Counted from the stretch's first letter, positions 33,831 to 42,693 are shown. The stretch: 64,000 nt of DNA from Olsenella sp. KH3B4 (GCA_900111695.1 FOHD01000001.1:1-64000); one strand, 5' to 3'. A program made the numbers and translations. The notes: generated from the letters alone by a model not told the origin.

Positions 33831-35144
33831 ATGCACAGACACGAACGAGAGATAATCGGCGTCGATGACAGGGTCTCGGTCTCGCGCGCCATCCCGCTGG
33901 GCATCCAGCACATGATGAGCATGTTTGGCTCTACGGTTCTCGTACCGGTTCTCACGGGCCTCGACCCAAACGTGGCCATCATGTGCTCGGGCATCGGCAC
34001 CATCTGCTACCTGCTCGTCACAAGGAACAAGATCCCCAGCTACCTGGGTAGCTCCTTTGCCTTCATCAGCCCAATCGTTATTATCGGCGCCACGAGAGGC
34101 CTCAATGCGGCGCTCTCCGGCGTTGTCGTGGCTGGCCTCGTGTTTCTCGCGGTGGCAGGAATCATCAAGCTTGTGGGCACCGGATGGCTTGACAGGCTTC
34201 TTCCGCCGGTCCTTGTCGCCTCCGTCATGGTCGTCATCGGCGTGGGACTTTCGGCAACGGCTGCAAAGATGGCCTTCCAGACCACGGCAGCCGATGGAAC
34301 CACCGTGTTCTATGGGCTTGGCGCCATCATTGCAGCCGTCACGCTTTTCGCTGCCGTCATCTTCTCGAGCATGGGTGGTCTCATTGGTACCGTCCCCGTG
34401 CTTCTCGCCATTATTCTTGGCTATCTTGTTTCGCTTGCCTGTGGACTCGTAGATTTTCAGCCGGTCATCGATGCTGCTTGGATTGGCCTCCCCACGTTCC
34501 AGCATCCCGTCTGGGATTGGGGCGCCATCGCCCTTATTGGCCCGGTGGCCCTCGTCGTGGTAATTGAGCACATCGGTCACCTGCTTGCCGTCGGCGAGAT
34601 TGTTGGCAAGGACTACCGCCCCATGCTTCCGCGGTCACTTGCCGGCGACGGCATCTCAACGGTGATCTCGGGTTTCCTGGGTGGCCCTCCAACCACCACC
34701 TATGCCGAGAACATTGGCGTCATGAGCGTTACACGCGTCTACTCGACCCAGGTTTTCTGGTATGCCGCTGGGTTCGCTCTTCTCGTCGGCGGCTTCTGCC
34801 CTAAACTCGCTGCGCTCATCCGCTCAATTCCGTCTCCCGTGATGGGTGGCGTGAGCCTCCTGCTCTTTGGCCTCATCGCCTCAAATGGTCTGCGGATGTT
34901 CGTAACCAACAAGGTTGACTTTGGCATCAACCGCAACCTCATGATTGCGTCTGTTGTCATCATCCTTGGCGTTGGCATGGAGACCTCGGGCATCTCGATC
35001 CCCATAGGCCAATATGCGCTGCCCGGTATGGCAACTTCGACGCTCGTCGGCATCATCATGAACCTCGTGCTCCCCATGCCACCTGCAGAGAAGGCGGCAG
35101 ATGGTTCTGAGGATTCGGAAGCTTCGACCATGCCTGAGGAGTAG
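33831..35144 (+). CDS. Uracil/xanthine permease family (NCS2, UraA-like)
   Basis: 437 residues from ATG 33831; starts at 33789 or 33819 in the same frame are possible because AAGGAG at 33811-33816 is rather distant. About 14 membrane helices. Motifs: VSVSRAIPLGIQHMMSMFGSTVLVPVLTG, SYLGSSFAFISPI, ALVVVIEHIGHLLAVGEIVG, SLAGDGISTVISGFLGGPPTTTYAENIGVM and SPVMGGVSLLLFGLIASNGLRM. These are diagnostic of the UraA/PyrP branch and the EHIGH site binds the base. Proton-coupled uracil uptake is most likely. Confidence 0.88.
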   Translation: MHRHEREIIGVDDRVSVSRAIPLGIQHMMSMFGSTVLVPVLTGLDPNVAIMCSGIGTICYLLVTRNKIPSYLGSSFAFISPIVIIGATRGLNAALSGVVVAGLVFLAVAGIIKLVGTGWLDRLLPPVLVASVMVVIGVGLSATAAKMAFQTTAADGTTVFYGLGAIIAAVTLFAAVIFSSMGGLIGTVPVLLAIILGYLVSLACGLVDFQPVIDAAWIGLPTFQHPVWDWGAIALIGPVALVVVIEHIGHLLAVGEIVGKDYRPMLPRSLAGDGISTVISGFLGGPPTTTYAENIGVMSVTRVYSTQVFWYAAGFALLVGGFCPKLAALIRSIPSPVMGGVSLLLFGLIASNGLRMFVTNKVDFGINRNLMIASVVIILGVGMETSGISIPIGQYALPGMATSTLVGIIMNLVLPMPPAEKAADGSEDSEASTMPEE

Positions 35145-35189
35145 TGCGGACGTTTCGATTTGCTGGCTGCTTTACCTCTATGTACAGTT

Positions 35190-35231
35190 TCCCCACGGGT
35201 GCCTTTCGCGAGCTTCCCGTGGGGATTGTTA
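35190..35231 (+). terminator. Terminator after the UraA-like permease
   Basis: TCCCCACGGG (35190-35199) and CCCGTGGGGA (35215-35224) form a perfect 10 bp stem, followed by TTGTTAT. Downstream, in the leader of the next gene, AGGGGA (35309-35314) can pair with TCCCCT (35334-35339). Confidence 0.7.
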
Positions 35232-35355
35232 TATGCAAGTCCAGAAGTGGTATATGTTACCAGCTCAGTTGGGTATAGCAGGGGAGAGCAAGCACGAGAA
35301 GAATGGACAGGGGAGAGTCACGCGCTCTGCAAGTCCCCTACCGGATTGGATTGCC

Positions 35356-36312
35356 ATGGAAAGCACTAACCAGCAGGTAAAAGACCTTGTCATCGTCGGC
35401 GGCGGACCAGCTGGCCTCACGGCGGCCATCTATGCCCAGCGCTCACTTCTTGATGCTGTGACCCTCGAGCAAGAGGCCTTTGGGGGTCAGACCATCCTAA
35501 CGAGCGAGATCGACAACTACCCAGGTCTCCCGCACACGGATGGCTACACGCTCTCGGAGGCCATGCGCTCCCAAGCGACCGACCTCGGAGCGGACGTCCG
35601 CATGGGGCAGGTGACAGGCATCGCTCACGACGGCGCGAGCGGGCTTTTCAGCCTCAGTACGCCAGACGGGGACCTTGTAACAAAGTCCGTCATTCTCGCT
35701 GGCGGAGCTACGCCCCGTCGAGCTGGCTTCCAGGGCGAGGAGAAGTTCGCATCACATGGCGTCTCATATTGCGCTACCTGTGACGGCATGTTCTACCGCG
35801 GCAAGCGTGTCTTTGTTGTGGGTGGTGGGAACTCCGCCGCTGAGGAGGCGCTTTTCCTCACACGTTTTGCTAACGAGGTTATCCTCATTGTGCGTAAGGA
35901 TCACCTTCGTGCACAAGCTGCCGTCGCTCGCGAACTCGAAGCGAACGAGAAGATAACAATTAGGTACCTTACGAGTATTTTCTCGCTAGATGGCGGAGAG
36001 CTTCCGAGCTCAATAACCTTCAGAAACAACGAGACGGGCGAGACCACGGTCGAAACCTATGACGAAGGTTCCTTCGGCGTCTTTGTCTTCGTGGGCCGTG
36101 TGCCCGCAAGTCAGCTCGTCAAGGACCTTGTCGATGTTGACCCGTCGGGCTACATCATGACCGACGAGCGCATGGCAACAAGAACGGCGGGGCTGTTTGC
36201 CGCCGGCGATGTTCGCAAGACGCCGCTGCGCCAAATTGTGACGGCAGCGGCTGATGGTGCCATAGCGGCAAATAGCGCAGCTGCGTTTCTTGGAAGGCCC
36301 GTCGAGGGCTAG
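35356..36312 (+). CDS. Thioredoxin reductase-like FAD/NAD(P) flavoprotein
   Basis: 318 residues from ATG 35356; the ribosome site is poor, and the upstream in-frame sequence looks non-coding. Motifs: FAD-binding VIVGGGPAGLTAAIYAQR, FGGQTILTSEIDNYPG, redox-active CATC (about 140) in GVSYCATCDGMFYRG, NADPH-binding FVVGGGNSAAEEA, and C-terminal GLFAAGDVRKTPLRQIVTAAADGAIAA. This is the low-molecular-weight TrxR fold. No thioredoxin gene is adjacent, so the protein partner cannot be named; a role in electron transfer to another thiol system is possible. Confidence 0.88.
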   Translation: MESTNQQVKDLVIVGGGPAGLTAAIYAQRSLLDAVTLEQEAFGGQTILTSEIDNYPGLPHTDGYTLSEAMRSQATDLGADVRMGQVTGIAHDGASGLFSLSTPDGDLVTKSVILAGGATPRRAGFQGEEKFASHGVSYCATCDGMFYRGKRVFVVGGGNSAAEEALFLTRFANEVILIVRKDHLRAQAAVARELEANEKITIRYLTSIFSLDGGELPSSITFRNNETGETTVETYDEGSFGVFVFVGRVPASQLVKDLVDVDPSGYIMTDERMATRTAGLFAAGDVRKTPLRQIVTAAADGAIAANSAAAFLGRPVEG

Positions 36313-36348
36313 CGAGCCCTTCGAGTTATAGAGTCTCACTTGTGGTGT

Positions 36349-36388
36349 GGCGCGTCTTGGGTGGCTTATGGCCCACTAGAGACGCGCC
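36349..36388 (+). terminator. Terminator after the thioredoxin reductase-like gene
   Basis: GGCGCGTCT (36349-36357) and AGACGCGCC (36380-36388) form a perfect 9 bp stem with an inner G/C-rich pairing, followed by a weakly T-rich CCTTGCTTTGCT. Confidence 0.65.
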
Positions 36389-36651
36389 CCTTGCTTTGCT
36401 CGCTATGCTCATCTTTAAGAGCGATAATATATCTTATGTAAAGTAGAGTAGTAAGTAGTATTTTCCGAGAGAGTATAAGGCGATGGAAGAAGCTGACGCT
36501 CGCCTGGCACCCTCCCACCCTTCAAACCCGTTGCATTCGTCGCAACGTCAGGGTTGGCCACTTGCCCTCGCTGCTTGGAGTGAGCCTCTCTGTTTGTTGC
36601 ACGATATGAGATAATTTCGTAAGGACATCCTGGGCTTGCGGAGGCAATGCC
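36389..36651. other. A/T-richer gap upstream of the exported hypothetical protein
   Basis: Together with the terminator this makes a gene-free stretch of 339 nt. It contains an A/T-rich segment near 36420-36470 unlike its surroundings. A minus-strand reading frame crosses it, but nothing supports a gene. The next gene is preceded by GCGGAGGC. Confidence 0.5.
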
Positions 36652-37347
36652 ATGGTCTCTCAAAGGCTGCGCAATTGGTCGATCGTACTGCTTATCGTTT
36701 TTTGTGCTCTCTTCGCCTGGATATTGTTGCACACCCAGCTACCTACAAACGTTTCTGGCGCACACCTGGATTACGTCTCGGGAACGGTGATATCCGTTGA
36801 GCCTGAATCGCACGCTTTGTCTATCCAAGTTAGCGGCTCGGATAACGACTGTACGTTCCCCGAAGACCCCATTCGATTTGTAATGCGAAATGATGAAGAT
36901 CTCTTTCAAAGTGACGTTGGTGAGGAAGTCACCGTTGGCTACATCCACGGTGAAATCGGCGAAGAGGGCGCCCGACCTGGCTATTGCATCGATTTCAATA
37001 CCTCGGAATCTCCCGCTGCTCGAAATCCAGAACTAGCGGATGCCCGAGATTCGTCCTCCTCGCCCGTCTACTCCTGTGAAGGGACAATTGACTCCATCGA
37101 CGCTGAGAATAACATTGTCAGTATCACCGTCAGCGCAGCCTCGCCTCATACAGAAGACCTTGGAGTTACTGCTGGCGACTCGTGCTCGTTCGATTTCTCT
37201 GCATGGACCATGTCTCAAAACCTCGCCACATACCATAACGGAGACAGTATCGACGTTTGGTTCTCAAACCAAATAAATGACGATGGCTCATACAAGGCAT
37301 GGTGCGCTCAGCCCACGAGCGTGACCGAATGCTCGCCTTTTGAATAA
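36652..37347 (+). CDS. Membrane-anchored protein with two related Cys-containing domains, unknown function
   Basis: 231 residues. An N-terminal anchor or signal (VLLIVFCALFAWILLH, about 12-28) is followed by two similar beta-rich halves. Half 1 (about 40-118): YVSGTVISVEPESHALSI, CTFPED, VGEEVTVGYI, GYCIDF. Half 2 (about 137-231): YSCEGTIDSIDAENNIVSI, CSFDFS, NGDSIDVWFSN, AWCAQP. Each half has cysteines in matching places, suggesting duplicated domains of OB-fold-like size with a disulfide in each. I recognise no family. The gene looks less G/C-rich than its neighbours. It is convergent with the ClC gene, 27 nt away. Confidence 0.65.
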   Translation: MVSQRLRNWSIVLLIVFCALFAWILLHTQLPTNVSGAHLDYVSGTVISVEPESHALSIQVSGSDNDCTFPEDPIRFVMRNDEDLFQSDVGEEVTVGYIHGEIGEEGARPGYCIDFNTSESPAARNPELADARDSSSSPVYSCEGTIDSIDAENNIVSITVSAASPHTEDLGVTAGDSCSFDFSAWTMSQNLATYHNGDSIDVWFSNQINDDGSYKAWCAQPTSVTECSPFE

Positions 37348-37374
37348 CATAAAGCCGCGTTGAACCAGAAGGCA

Positions 37375-38988
37375 CTATCTCATACTCGGTGGCGTCCATT
37401 GCGTGTCTATGCCCGCCCGTGTCATCTGCTGGAGCTTGAGACTCGCGTCACTCTCCGTGTCGGTATCCATGATGATGAGCAGGTTGTCGAGCGCAATGAT
37501 GCGCGTGCTGCCCGTAGGCACAATCTCTTGTCCTGCGCGCTCGACCGTTACCACGCGCACGCTATCCGGCCACGGAATGTCACGGATGAGCATTCCCTCG
37601 ATTCGGGCACCCGTACCTACCGTATATGTGTGAACAATCTTCTCGCCGGCATCTCCGTTGGCCATGGGGTCATCCGGGGTCACTCCCAGAAGCTTTGCAA
37701 GCAGATGCTCGTAGAACGGATCGACTCGTAGCACGTTTGCCGTGACGTATGCCAGGATAGCCACGATGGACACGGACAGCAGCGAGTCGAGCGACCCGGT
37801 GAGCTCGAATACAAGCACCACAGCGGTCACAGGTGCCCGCACAACGCCCGAGAAGCATCCTGCCACACCCAGAGCCACAAAGTTCACCACGTAGGCCTGT
37901 GGAAGCCCAAGCGCGTTGATGGCGATGACGCCAAAGAGTCCGCCCACCAGTGAGCCCATGGCGACCAAGGGAAAGAGCGTACCGCCGGGCGCCCCAGAGG
38001 CAAAGCTGACGGTCGTAAAGAGGTACTTGCCCAGAAGAAGCCCCATGATGGTCCACCAGGTAAGGCCACCCGTCTGCTGGATGGTCTCTACGATGGCGTC
38101 ACCACCACACATGAACTGGGGAAACGTAAACGCCACAACACCAGCGATTGCAAACGGGATGGCGAGGCGAGCGTACGGAAGGTGTCGCTGGATTTTGTCG
38201 TAGCATCGCTGGGCGAAGAACATTCCGCGGTTATGCAAGGCTCCAAGCACACCGCAGGCAAGGCCGAGAACCACGACGAGTGCATAGTCGATGTGCGGAA
38301 GATCTGCAGCAAAGGAAAGGCTGAGCACCGGACGCACACCCAACACCTGCGAGACCAGAAAGTCTGAGACGACAGAAGCCGTCATGACCGAGATGATGAG
38401 AGGCGCGCTGAACTGCTTGTGTATCTCCTCAACGGCAAAGAGGACCCCCGTGAGCGGCGCGTGAAAGGCCGCAGACATGCCGGCCGCCGCCCCACAGGTG
38501 ACGAGGAGGCGTTCCTCTCCCCTGCCGCGCTTGAGCGCCCTCGCCACCGCCTTACCGGACATGCCTCCAAGCTGGACGGACGGTCCCTCTCGACCAAGCG
38601 AGAGGCCGGCAAACGCACAGAGCGTCCCCTCGGCGAACTTTGCTGCGATTACTCGGTGCCAGGGCATATCGATGCGCCCGATGACCTCAGCGTCAATTTG
38701 GGGGATGCCACTCCCCTGGGTATAGGGCTCCCAGAGCAGAAGCTTGGAGACCACCACAAGGATAACGGCAAGAATGGCAAACCACGCGGCCATGAGGATG
38801 GCGTGACCTGCGAATTCGCCTGTGATCGAGCGCAGGCCCTTCTCGGCGAGCGAAAGCGCCAGGCGGTAGAGCGTTACCACTCCACCGCCAAGAAGGCCCG
38901 CAAGGGCGCCCTCCCCCACAAGATTGACCTGGAACCGCCGCGAGAGACGACGCCCTACGGTGAGCTTGCGTGCCGCTCGCTCAGTCAT
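37375..38988 (-). CDS. ClC family chloride transporter with C-terminal TrkA-C domain
   Basis: 537 residues from ATG 38988 (GGTGG upstream); an ATG 39 nt earlier is less likely. Anion-path motifs are present: GSGIPQIDAEV, GREGPSVQLGG with the gating glutamate, AFHAPLTGVLFAVEE, and GAPGGTLFPLVAMG. The gating Glu suggests a Cl-/H+ antiporter, as in EcClcA, rather than a channel. Residues about 455-537 form a TrkA-C/RCK-type regulatory domain (IEGMLIRDIPWPDSVRVVTV) in the cytosol. Likely role in acid or ion homeostasis. Confidence 0.92.
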   Translation of the reverse strand: MTERAARKLTVGRRLSRRFQVNLVGEGALAGLLGGGVVTLYRLALSLAEKGLRSITGEFAGHAILMAAWFAILAVILVVVSKLLLWEPYTQGSGIPQIDAEVIGRIDMPWHRVIAAKFAEGTLCAFAGLSLGREGPSVQLGGMSGKAVARALKRGRGEERLLVTCGAAAGMSAAFHAPLTGVLFAVEEIHKQFSAPLIISVMTASVVSDFLVSQVLGVRPVLSLSFAADLPHIDYALVVVLGLACGVLGALHNRGMFFAQRCYDKIQRHLPYARLAIPFAIAGVVAFTFPQFMCGGDAIVETIQQTGGLTWWTIMGLLLGKYLFTTVSFASGAPGGTLFPLVAMGSLVGGLFGVIAINALGLPQAYVVNFVALGVAGCFSGVVRAPVTAVVLVFELTGSLDSLLSVSIVAILAYVTANVLRVDPFYEHLLAKLLGVTPDDPMANGDAGEKIVHTYTVGTGARIEGMLIRDIPWPDSVRVVTVERAGQEIVPTGSTRIIALDNLLIIMDTDTESDASLKLQQMTRAGIDTQWTPPSMR

Positions 38989-39080
38989 GCACAAACCACC
39001 ACTCTCAACGCACCATTGCTCCCACAAAGCCTATCCAGCTTACTCCAAAGCACGCGTGGCTTGATACGGGGACCGGGGAC

Positions 39081-39112
39081 AAGAAAACGCACCCCCGCAT
39101 GGCGAGGGTGCG
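39081..39112 (-). terminator. Rho-independent terminator of the NlpC/P60 gene
   Basis: On the minus strand the hairpin CGCACCC...GGGTGCG (39112-39088) is followed by TTTTCTT (39087-39081), a classical terminator just past the stop at 39141. Confidence 0.8.
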
Positions 39113-39140
39113 CAGACGATGCCCAATGATGGTGCAGGTC

Positions 39141-40358
39141 CTAGTACGAGCCGCCTCCATAGAAGCCGTAGATAGGTCCAACAATGACACCCGAGGAGGG
39201 ATTGGCGGCGTGGACAATCTGCCCGTTGCCAAGGTAGATTCCCACGTGGCTACCGCCGTACTCGAAGACAAGGTCACCGTAGGAAAGTTGGTCCTGACTC
39301 GTCTTCCAGCCACCGCTTGCCTTGATGGAGCTAATCATGGAGTACGTGGTGCGACCGCGCGCGTAGCCATAGACATAGCAGACGAGGCCCGAGCAGTCGA
39401 ACGCGTTGGGCCCGGTCGCCTCGTACACGTAGGGGTGACCCACAAGGGAGAGCGCTGCGGAGACGCCACCACCAGAGGGAACGTTGGAGCTGCTAGACCC
39501 ACTGTTTGTGTGCGAGCTGCTGTTGGAGCTCGAGCTGCTGTTCGTGCTATTGCTTGTGCTCGTGTTGCTGCTCGAGCCACCATTTGATGAGGTAGCAGTG
39601 TTAGATGTGGTGTTAGTAGTGGTGTTGCTCGTGGCGGACTCAGCCTGCGTGGTGGTACCGCCACCGTTGGAGTTGATGGTCTCCTGGGTCTGGATGGCCT
39701 GGACAACCGTGGTGACAGAGCTCTCCTCCTGGGACTCTGCCGCAGCGGCCGCCTCAGCGGCGAGCTGCGCCTGAATCTCCTCGTTAAGGGAGTCGTAGTA
39801 CTCCTGGGCCTCGGCGACCTGGTTCTGGTAGTCGGTTGTCTGAGACTGGAGGCTGTCTACCTGAGACTGCTGGTCTGCCTGCTGCTGTTCGAGGTCACTC
39901 TTCTGCTGCTCGAGCTGGTTCGAGAGCGTCTGAACCTCAGAGATGGCCTGGGCATCGGCCTCGGAGACCTTGTCGAGGTAGTAGATGTTGGAGGAAAGCT
40001 CCTCGAAGGAGGCAGATGAGAGGATGAGGTCGAGCGCGCTTGAGGAGCCAGACTTGTACGAGCTCTTCATGCGGGCGCCCAGCTCCGAGCGCTTCTCGTC
40101 CAGCTGGGTCTGCGTGTCAGAGATCTGCTGCTCGGTGTCTGCGATGTTATAGGTGGTCTGCTCGAGCTCTGAGGTAGCTGAGGAGAGCTGATCCTGCAGG
40201 GAGGAAAGCGTGGAGCCGAGCGACTCAAGTTTCGCCGATGCAGCAGAGAGATCATCCTCGGGGCTCGCCATGGCAACGGTGGGCGCAACGGTGAGCGCGC
40301 AGGGCGTTGCGAGGGCAAGAACCAATCCGGCTGTGATGATGCATCTTGCATGGGTCAT
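39141..40358 (-). CDS. Secreted NlpC/P60 peptidoglycan endopeptidase with coiled coil
   Basis: 405 residues from ATG 40358 (AAAGGA upstream). Signal peptide about 1-31 (ending TVAMASPEDD). Residues 35-230 are a long coiled coil rich in Gln/Ser/Glu, as in RipA/PcsB-type division hydrolases. A Ser/Thr/Asn/Gly linker spans about 240-300. The C-terminal NlpC/P60 domain has catalytic Cys in GPNAFDCSGLVCYVYGY and His in YGGSHVGIYLGNG, with IVHAANPSSGV. It cuts stem peptides, probably during cell separation, and the coiled coil probably serves activation by a septal partner. Confidence 0.92.
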   Translation of the reverse strand: MTHARCIITAGLVLALATPCALTVAPTVAMASPEDDLSAASAKLESLGSTLSSLQDQLSSATSELEQTTYNIADTEQQISDTQTQLDEKRSELGARMKSSYKSGSSSALDLILSSASFEELSSNIYYLDKVSEADAQAISEVQTLSNQLEQQKSDLEQQQADQQSQVDSLQSQTTDYQNQVAEAQEYYDSLNEEIQAQLAAEAAAAAESQEESSVTTVVQAIQTQETINSNGGGTTTQAESATSNTTTNTTSNTATSSNGGSSSNTSTSNSTNSSSSSNSSSHTNSGSSSSNVPSGGGVSAALSLVGHPYVYEATGPNAFDCSGLVCYVYGYARGRTTYSMISSIKASGGWKTSQDQLSYGDLVFEYGGSHVGIYLGNGQIVHAANPSSGVIVGPIYGFYGGGSY

Positions 40359-40450
40359 TGCGTAGTCCTTTCGACGCTTGCAGAACATTCTACGTCAGGC
40401 GTAGGCAAACGGCACTGCTTTCCATACGATGGGCAGAAGGCTCTATGCAA

Positions 40451-40480
40451 CTTGGCCGCCCCCAGACGGAAGCGGCCAAG
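40451..40480 (-). terminator. Terminator of the apt transcript
   Basis: A perfect 9 bp stem CTTGGCCGC / GCGGCCAAG (40451-40459 and 40472-40480), loop 12 nt, lies 26 nt past the apt stop on the minus strand; only TTG follows it. Confidence 0.6.
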
Positions 40481-40505
40481 AACGGTGCAAATGCGTGCGA
40501 CTCCC

Positions 40506-41042
40506 CTACTTGACGGGAATGAGGGTGTAGACCTCGCGATCGGGGTACTCCTTGGCAATCACGTCGCGGGGGTTCAGGAACGTGAGCTCAAGGATGAAGG
40601 AGAAGCCCTCGATGCGGGCGCCGGACTGCTCCACGAGCTTTGCCGTGGCAGCCGCCGTGCCACCGGTAGCAACGAGGTCATCGACGATGAGAACCACATC
40701 GTCGGAGCTGAGGGCGTCCTTGTGGATCTGCAGCTCGTCGGTGCCGTACTCGAGTGAGTAGGTCTGCGAGTAGACCTCGCGGGGAAGCTTGCCGGGCTTG
40801 CGCGCCGGAACAAAGCCCGCGCCGAGCTTGTATGCCACGGGGGCGCCTACGAGAAAGCCACGGGCCTCTGCGCCAACGACCTTGGTGATACCGCGGCCAA
40901 GAAAGTGGTCGGCGATGTCATCGACGAGGTGCACGAGGCCATCAGGATCGGCGAACAGCGGGGTGATGTCCTTGAAGATGACCCCCTTCTCCGGGTAGTC
41001 GGGGATGCTCACGATGCGGCTCTCGTAGTCGAAATCAGACAC
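40506..41042 (-). CDS. apt: Adenine phosphoribosyltransferase
   Basis: 178 residues. Motifs: IPDYPEKGVIFKDITPLFAD, EARGFLVGAPVAYKLGAGF, PREVYSQTYSLEYGTDEL and the PRPP-binding loop VVLIVDDLVATGGTAAA. It salvages adenine to AMP. Length is normal. It follows the MerR gene by 55 nt on the same strand and could be read from it or have its own promoter. Confidence 0.96.
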   Translation of the reverse strand: MSDFDYESRIVSIPDYPEKGVIFKDITPLFADPDGLVHLVDDIADHFLGRGITKVVGAEARGFLVGAPVAYKLGAGFVPARKPGKLPREVYSQTYSLEYGTDELQIHKDALSSDDVVLIVDDLVATGGTAAATAKLVEQSGARIEGFSFILELTFLNPRDVIAKEYPDREVYTLIPVK

Positions 41043-41097
41043 GTGCGGTTCCTTTCTCGTGGGTTCTGTTGGCTATGGGCCAGGGGGCGCCCGGGGG

Positions 41098-41835
41098 CTA
41101 GCCCTCCATGTCCTTGAATGATTGATGCACCAGCCTGCGTATGAGCTCGGTTCGTACAACGTCGGTGAGCGCGAGCATGCGCGAGAAGGCCTGCTCGAAG
41201 CGTTCACGCGACTCGTCGGTGACTTCTGCCTCGACGCCGCCGCCCTTCTTTGCGTACACGACCAAAGCCTGCTCAAACATTGCTGACTCACGGTTGGCAG
41301 AGTTCACGTACTGGCGCAGGTTCTTTGGGCCAATACCGTAATGGCGAAGTTCATCGCAGGTGCGGATGAGCCCAATGTCATGGCCGTCGACCAAGTCGCG
41401 GCCGTGAGGAGAGCGCTTGAGCGCGATGACGCCTGCCTCGGAGAGCTGACGCACGAAGCTCACCGATACGCCTGCAACCTCGGGCATGCGGTCGATGGGA
41501 TGGAACTTCTCGGCCACTTCCTCGTCTACTGGCCCCACAAGCGATACCTCGACTGCAGACTCGGCAGCGGCCACAGGCGGCTCTCCCGCATCCTGCCGGT
41601 CGAGCTCGTCCTTGATGACCGAAAGTGGCAAGAACCTATTCTTTTGCAGGTAGAGAATGGTCTCCAGCCGCTTGATGTCTCGCTGCGAGTACAGACGGTA
41701 CCCGCCGGGCGTGCGAGACGGGTTGAGGAGCCCCTCGTCCTCGAGGTAGCGGACCTTCGATATGGTGAGGTCGGGATAGAGGGCCTGGAGCCGCTTCACG
41801 ACCTTGCCGATGGTGAGGTATCCGGCGTCAGGCAT
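41098..41835 (-). CDS. MerR family regulator, FtsR-like
   Basis: 245 residues. Winged helix at 1-75: YLTIGKVVKRLQALYPDLTI, SKVRYLEDEGLLNPSRTPGGYRLYS, RDIKRLETILYLQKNRFLPL. The central and C-terminal parts resemble the larger MerR-type regulators of Actinobacteria, with a second HTH-like segment (VSFVRQLSEAGVIALKRSPHGR). It starts 3 nt after an FHA protein, the same pairing as mycobacterial Rv1827 (GarA) - Rv1828 (FtsR-like). FtsR controls ftsZ in corynebacteria. Assignment rests on family and context. Confidence 0.8.
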   Translation of the reverse strand: MPDAGYLTIGKVVKRLQALYPDLTISKVRYLEDEGLLNPSRTPGGYRLYSQRDIKRLETILYLQKNRFLPLSVIKDELDRQDAGEPPVAAAESAVEVSLVGPVDEEVAEKFHPIDRMPEVAGVSVSFVRQLSEAGVIALKRSPHGRDLVDGHDIGLIRTCDELRHYGIGPKNLRQYVNSANRESAMFEQALVVYAKKGGGVEAEVTDESRERFEQAFSRMLALTDVVRTELIRRLVHQSFKDMEG

Positions 41836-41838
41836 GGT

Positions 41839-42273
41839 CTAGCCCTCGGCGTCGATCCTGCGCGGACGAGCGTTGGTGTGGAACACCATGCGGAAGGTGC
41901 CAATCTGGATGGTTGAACCGTCCTTGAGCGAGGCCTTGCTCACAATGGCGCCGTCAACCCAGGTGCCATTGAGGGAGCCGAGGTCCTCGACCGTAGCCCT
42001 GCCCTGAGGGCAGGCAGACAGGTCCATCTTCGCGTGGTGACGCGAGACGGTCATGTCGTTCAGGAAAACGCTGTTGCGCGGGTCGCGACCGAGCGTGATG
42101 ATGGGCGTATCGAGCTCAAACGTCTCGCCAATCTGGGGACCCTTGACAATGGTCAGCGTGGGGTGCGCCGGCTTCTTCTCGGCCATGAGGTCAGGGACGG
42201 TGGCGTCTGCAGACGGCATGCGGAATATCTCGGTTGCCCCCATGTCGGTGGCGTGGTTGTTGGTGGGCTGCAT
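41839..42273 (-). CDS. FHA domain protein, GarA/OdhI-like
   Basis: 144 residues from ATG 42273 (AGGGGAG upstream; an ATG 15 nt earlier is less well placed). The N-terminal tail MGATEIFRMPSAD with Thr14 resembles the ETTSVFR phosphorylation motif of GarA. The FHA domain (about 40-135) has GRDPRNSVFLNDMTVSRHHA (phospho-Thr binding) and LGSLNGTWVDG. In mycobacteria and corynebacteria GarA/OdhI inhibits 2-oxoglutarate metabolism until phosphorylated by Ser/Thr kinases. No kinase gene is in the window. It forms an operon with the MerR gene 3 nt downstream. Confidence 0.82.
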   Translation of the reverse strand: MQPTNNHATDMGATEIFRMPSADATVPDLMAEKKPAHPTLTIVKGPQIGETFELDTPIITLGRDPRNSVFLNDMTVSRHHAKMDLSACPQGRATVEDLGSLNGTWVDGAIVSKASLKDGSTIQIGTFRMVFHTNARPRRIDAEG

Positions 42274-42315
42274 CGAATCTCCCCTCAAGTGAACCTTACT
42301 CTCTCATGATACCGC

Positions 42316-42693
42316 TTACCTGCAGGCCACGCAGTCCATCTCGACAAGTGCGCCAAGAGGGAGGGCGGACACCGCGACCACTGAGCGCGAGGGCGCAGGC
42401 TGCGGAAAGCGCTCCGCAAAGACCTGGTCCATCGCGTCAAAGTCTTCGATGTGGGCAAGGTAGACGGTAGCCTGGGCCACGTCGGAAAGCGAGCAGCCCA
42501 CTTCGGCAAGGATGGCCTCGACAATGTCAATGACCCGTGAGGTCTGCGTTGCCACCGACGCCCCGACTATGGTCTTGCCATCCGGGGCAACGGGCAGCTG
42601 GCCGGAGGTGTAGACGAACCTCCCGGCCGTCGTGCCCTGTGAGCAGGAGCCATAGGCGTCCGGCGCCAGCGCGGCGTTGATTGCATACTTCAT
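42316..42693 (-). CDS. RidA/YjgF family imine deaminase
   Basis: 125 residues. Conserved blocks: GRFVYTSGQLPVAPDGKTIV, QTSRVIDIVEAILAEVGCSL, VAQATVYLAHIEDFDAMDQVF, and PAPSRSVVAVSALPLGALVEM with the active-site Arg. It hydrolyses reactive enamine/imine intermediates such as 2-aminoacrylate. It follows a GcvT-like gene by 9 nt on the same strand, probably co-transcribed. Confidence 0.93.
   Translation of the reverse strand: MKYAINAALAPDAYGSCSQGTTAGRFVYTSGQLPVAPDGKTIVGASVATQTSRVIDIVEAILAEVGCSLSDVAQATVYLAHIEDFDAMDQVFAERFPQPAPSRSVVAVSALPLGALVEMDCVACR

Noticed and set aside
36415..36732. Minus-strand frame of 105 codons in the gap upstream of the exported hypothetical gene
   Set aside because: It overlaps the start of the plus-strand gene, and its sequence is not like any family; I treat it as chance.
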